A DNA stretch of 13,981 nucleotides from NCBI GenBank assembly GCA_031284645.1, contig JAITXS010000011.1:1-13981 (forward strand), in the 5' to 3' direction. This stretch comes from Spirochaetaceae bacterium. GTDB taxonomy: Bacteria > Spirochaetota > Spirochaetia > Treponematales > Breznakiellaceae. The notes under the pieces are model-generated. The model was given only the letters and a program-made list of their open reading frames with translations, was not told the DNA's origin and did no database searches. Position numbers and translations under genes: made by a program. Shown piece by piece: positions 13,946 to 13,981 of this stretch. Each line of letters opens with the position of its first letter. Position 1 is the stretch's first letter.

Positions 13946-13981
13946 TGTTTCGTAAAGCGGTATTTCTCGTTATCCCAGTCA
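13942..13981 (-). CDS. Possible 3' end of a gene upstream of ispH
   Basis: An open minus-strand frame enters from the right edge and ends at TGA (13942-13944), giving DWDNEKYRFTKQ. Its stop overlaps the ispH ATG by the ATGA arrangement seen at four other junctions in this window, which is the main reason to believe it. Twelve residues are too few to identify a product. Confidence 0.4.
   Translation of the reverse strand, partial: DWDNEKYRFTKQ

Noticed and set aside
1..13981. CRISPR arrays, tRNA or rRNA genes, transposases and phage genes
   Set aside because: No regularly spaced direct repeats of CRISPR size, no tRNA-like cloverleaf, and no transposase, integrase or phage-like reading frame was recognised on reading either strand.

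Overview
The window looks like bacterial chromosome of moderate G+C from an organism that uses the MEP isoprenoid pathway (ispH) and has many surface lipoproteins. The permissive lipoboxes (LPSC, LFFSC), the style of IspH and the presence of NifB would fit an anaerobic spirochaete such as a termite-gut type Treponema. That assignment is a guess, because nothing here is taxonomically decisive.

Region 1 (1-9974, all on the minus strand, read right to left) is a tightly packed run of ten genes that looks like one operon. The order is: NifB-like radical SAM protein with a NifX-type tail; lipoprotein, ATPase and permease of a NitT/TauT/Ssu-type importer; a CysK-family PLP enzyme with an altered lid segment; a 728-residue natural fusion of a glycerol-dehydrogenase-family alcohol dehydrogenase to a HisC-like aminotransferase; and permease, lipoprotein, permease and (partial) ATPase of a polar amino acid/cystine-type importer. 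Four junctions are 4-base ATGA stop/start overlaps and the others are short. No nitrogenase structural gene is present, but the array could continue past base 1.

Region 2 (9975-10289) is a divergent regulatory region. It holds a TTGACA-type promoter for the nifB operon that would give a leaderless or nearly leaderless mRNA, two nested inverted repeats over that promoter, a perfect 16-bp palindrome, and a candidate promoter for the plus-strand genes.

Region 3 (10290-13076, plus strand) is a two-gene restriction-modification system of BcgI-like (Type IIB) architecture: a nuclease-methylase fusion and a separate two-TRD specificity subunit. It is visibly richer in A+T than its flanks and interrupts a minus-strand gene run, so it was probably acquired.

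Region 4 (13082-13981, minus strand) holds ispH and the last codons of an upstream gene overlapping it.

Working hypothesis (inference): the operon takes up and interconverts organosulfur compounds. NifB would supply an Fe-S-C precursor to a nitrogenase-like enzyme encoded elsewhere, the two importers would bring in sulfonate-like and cystine-like substrates, the CysK paralogue would make or break a beta-substituted alanine, and the fusion would move a substrate along the path alcohol, ketone, amine. The combination, and the dehydrogenase-aminotransferase fusion in particular, is the part of this window most likely to be undescribed.
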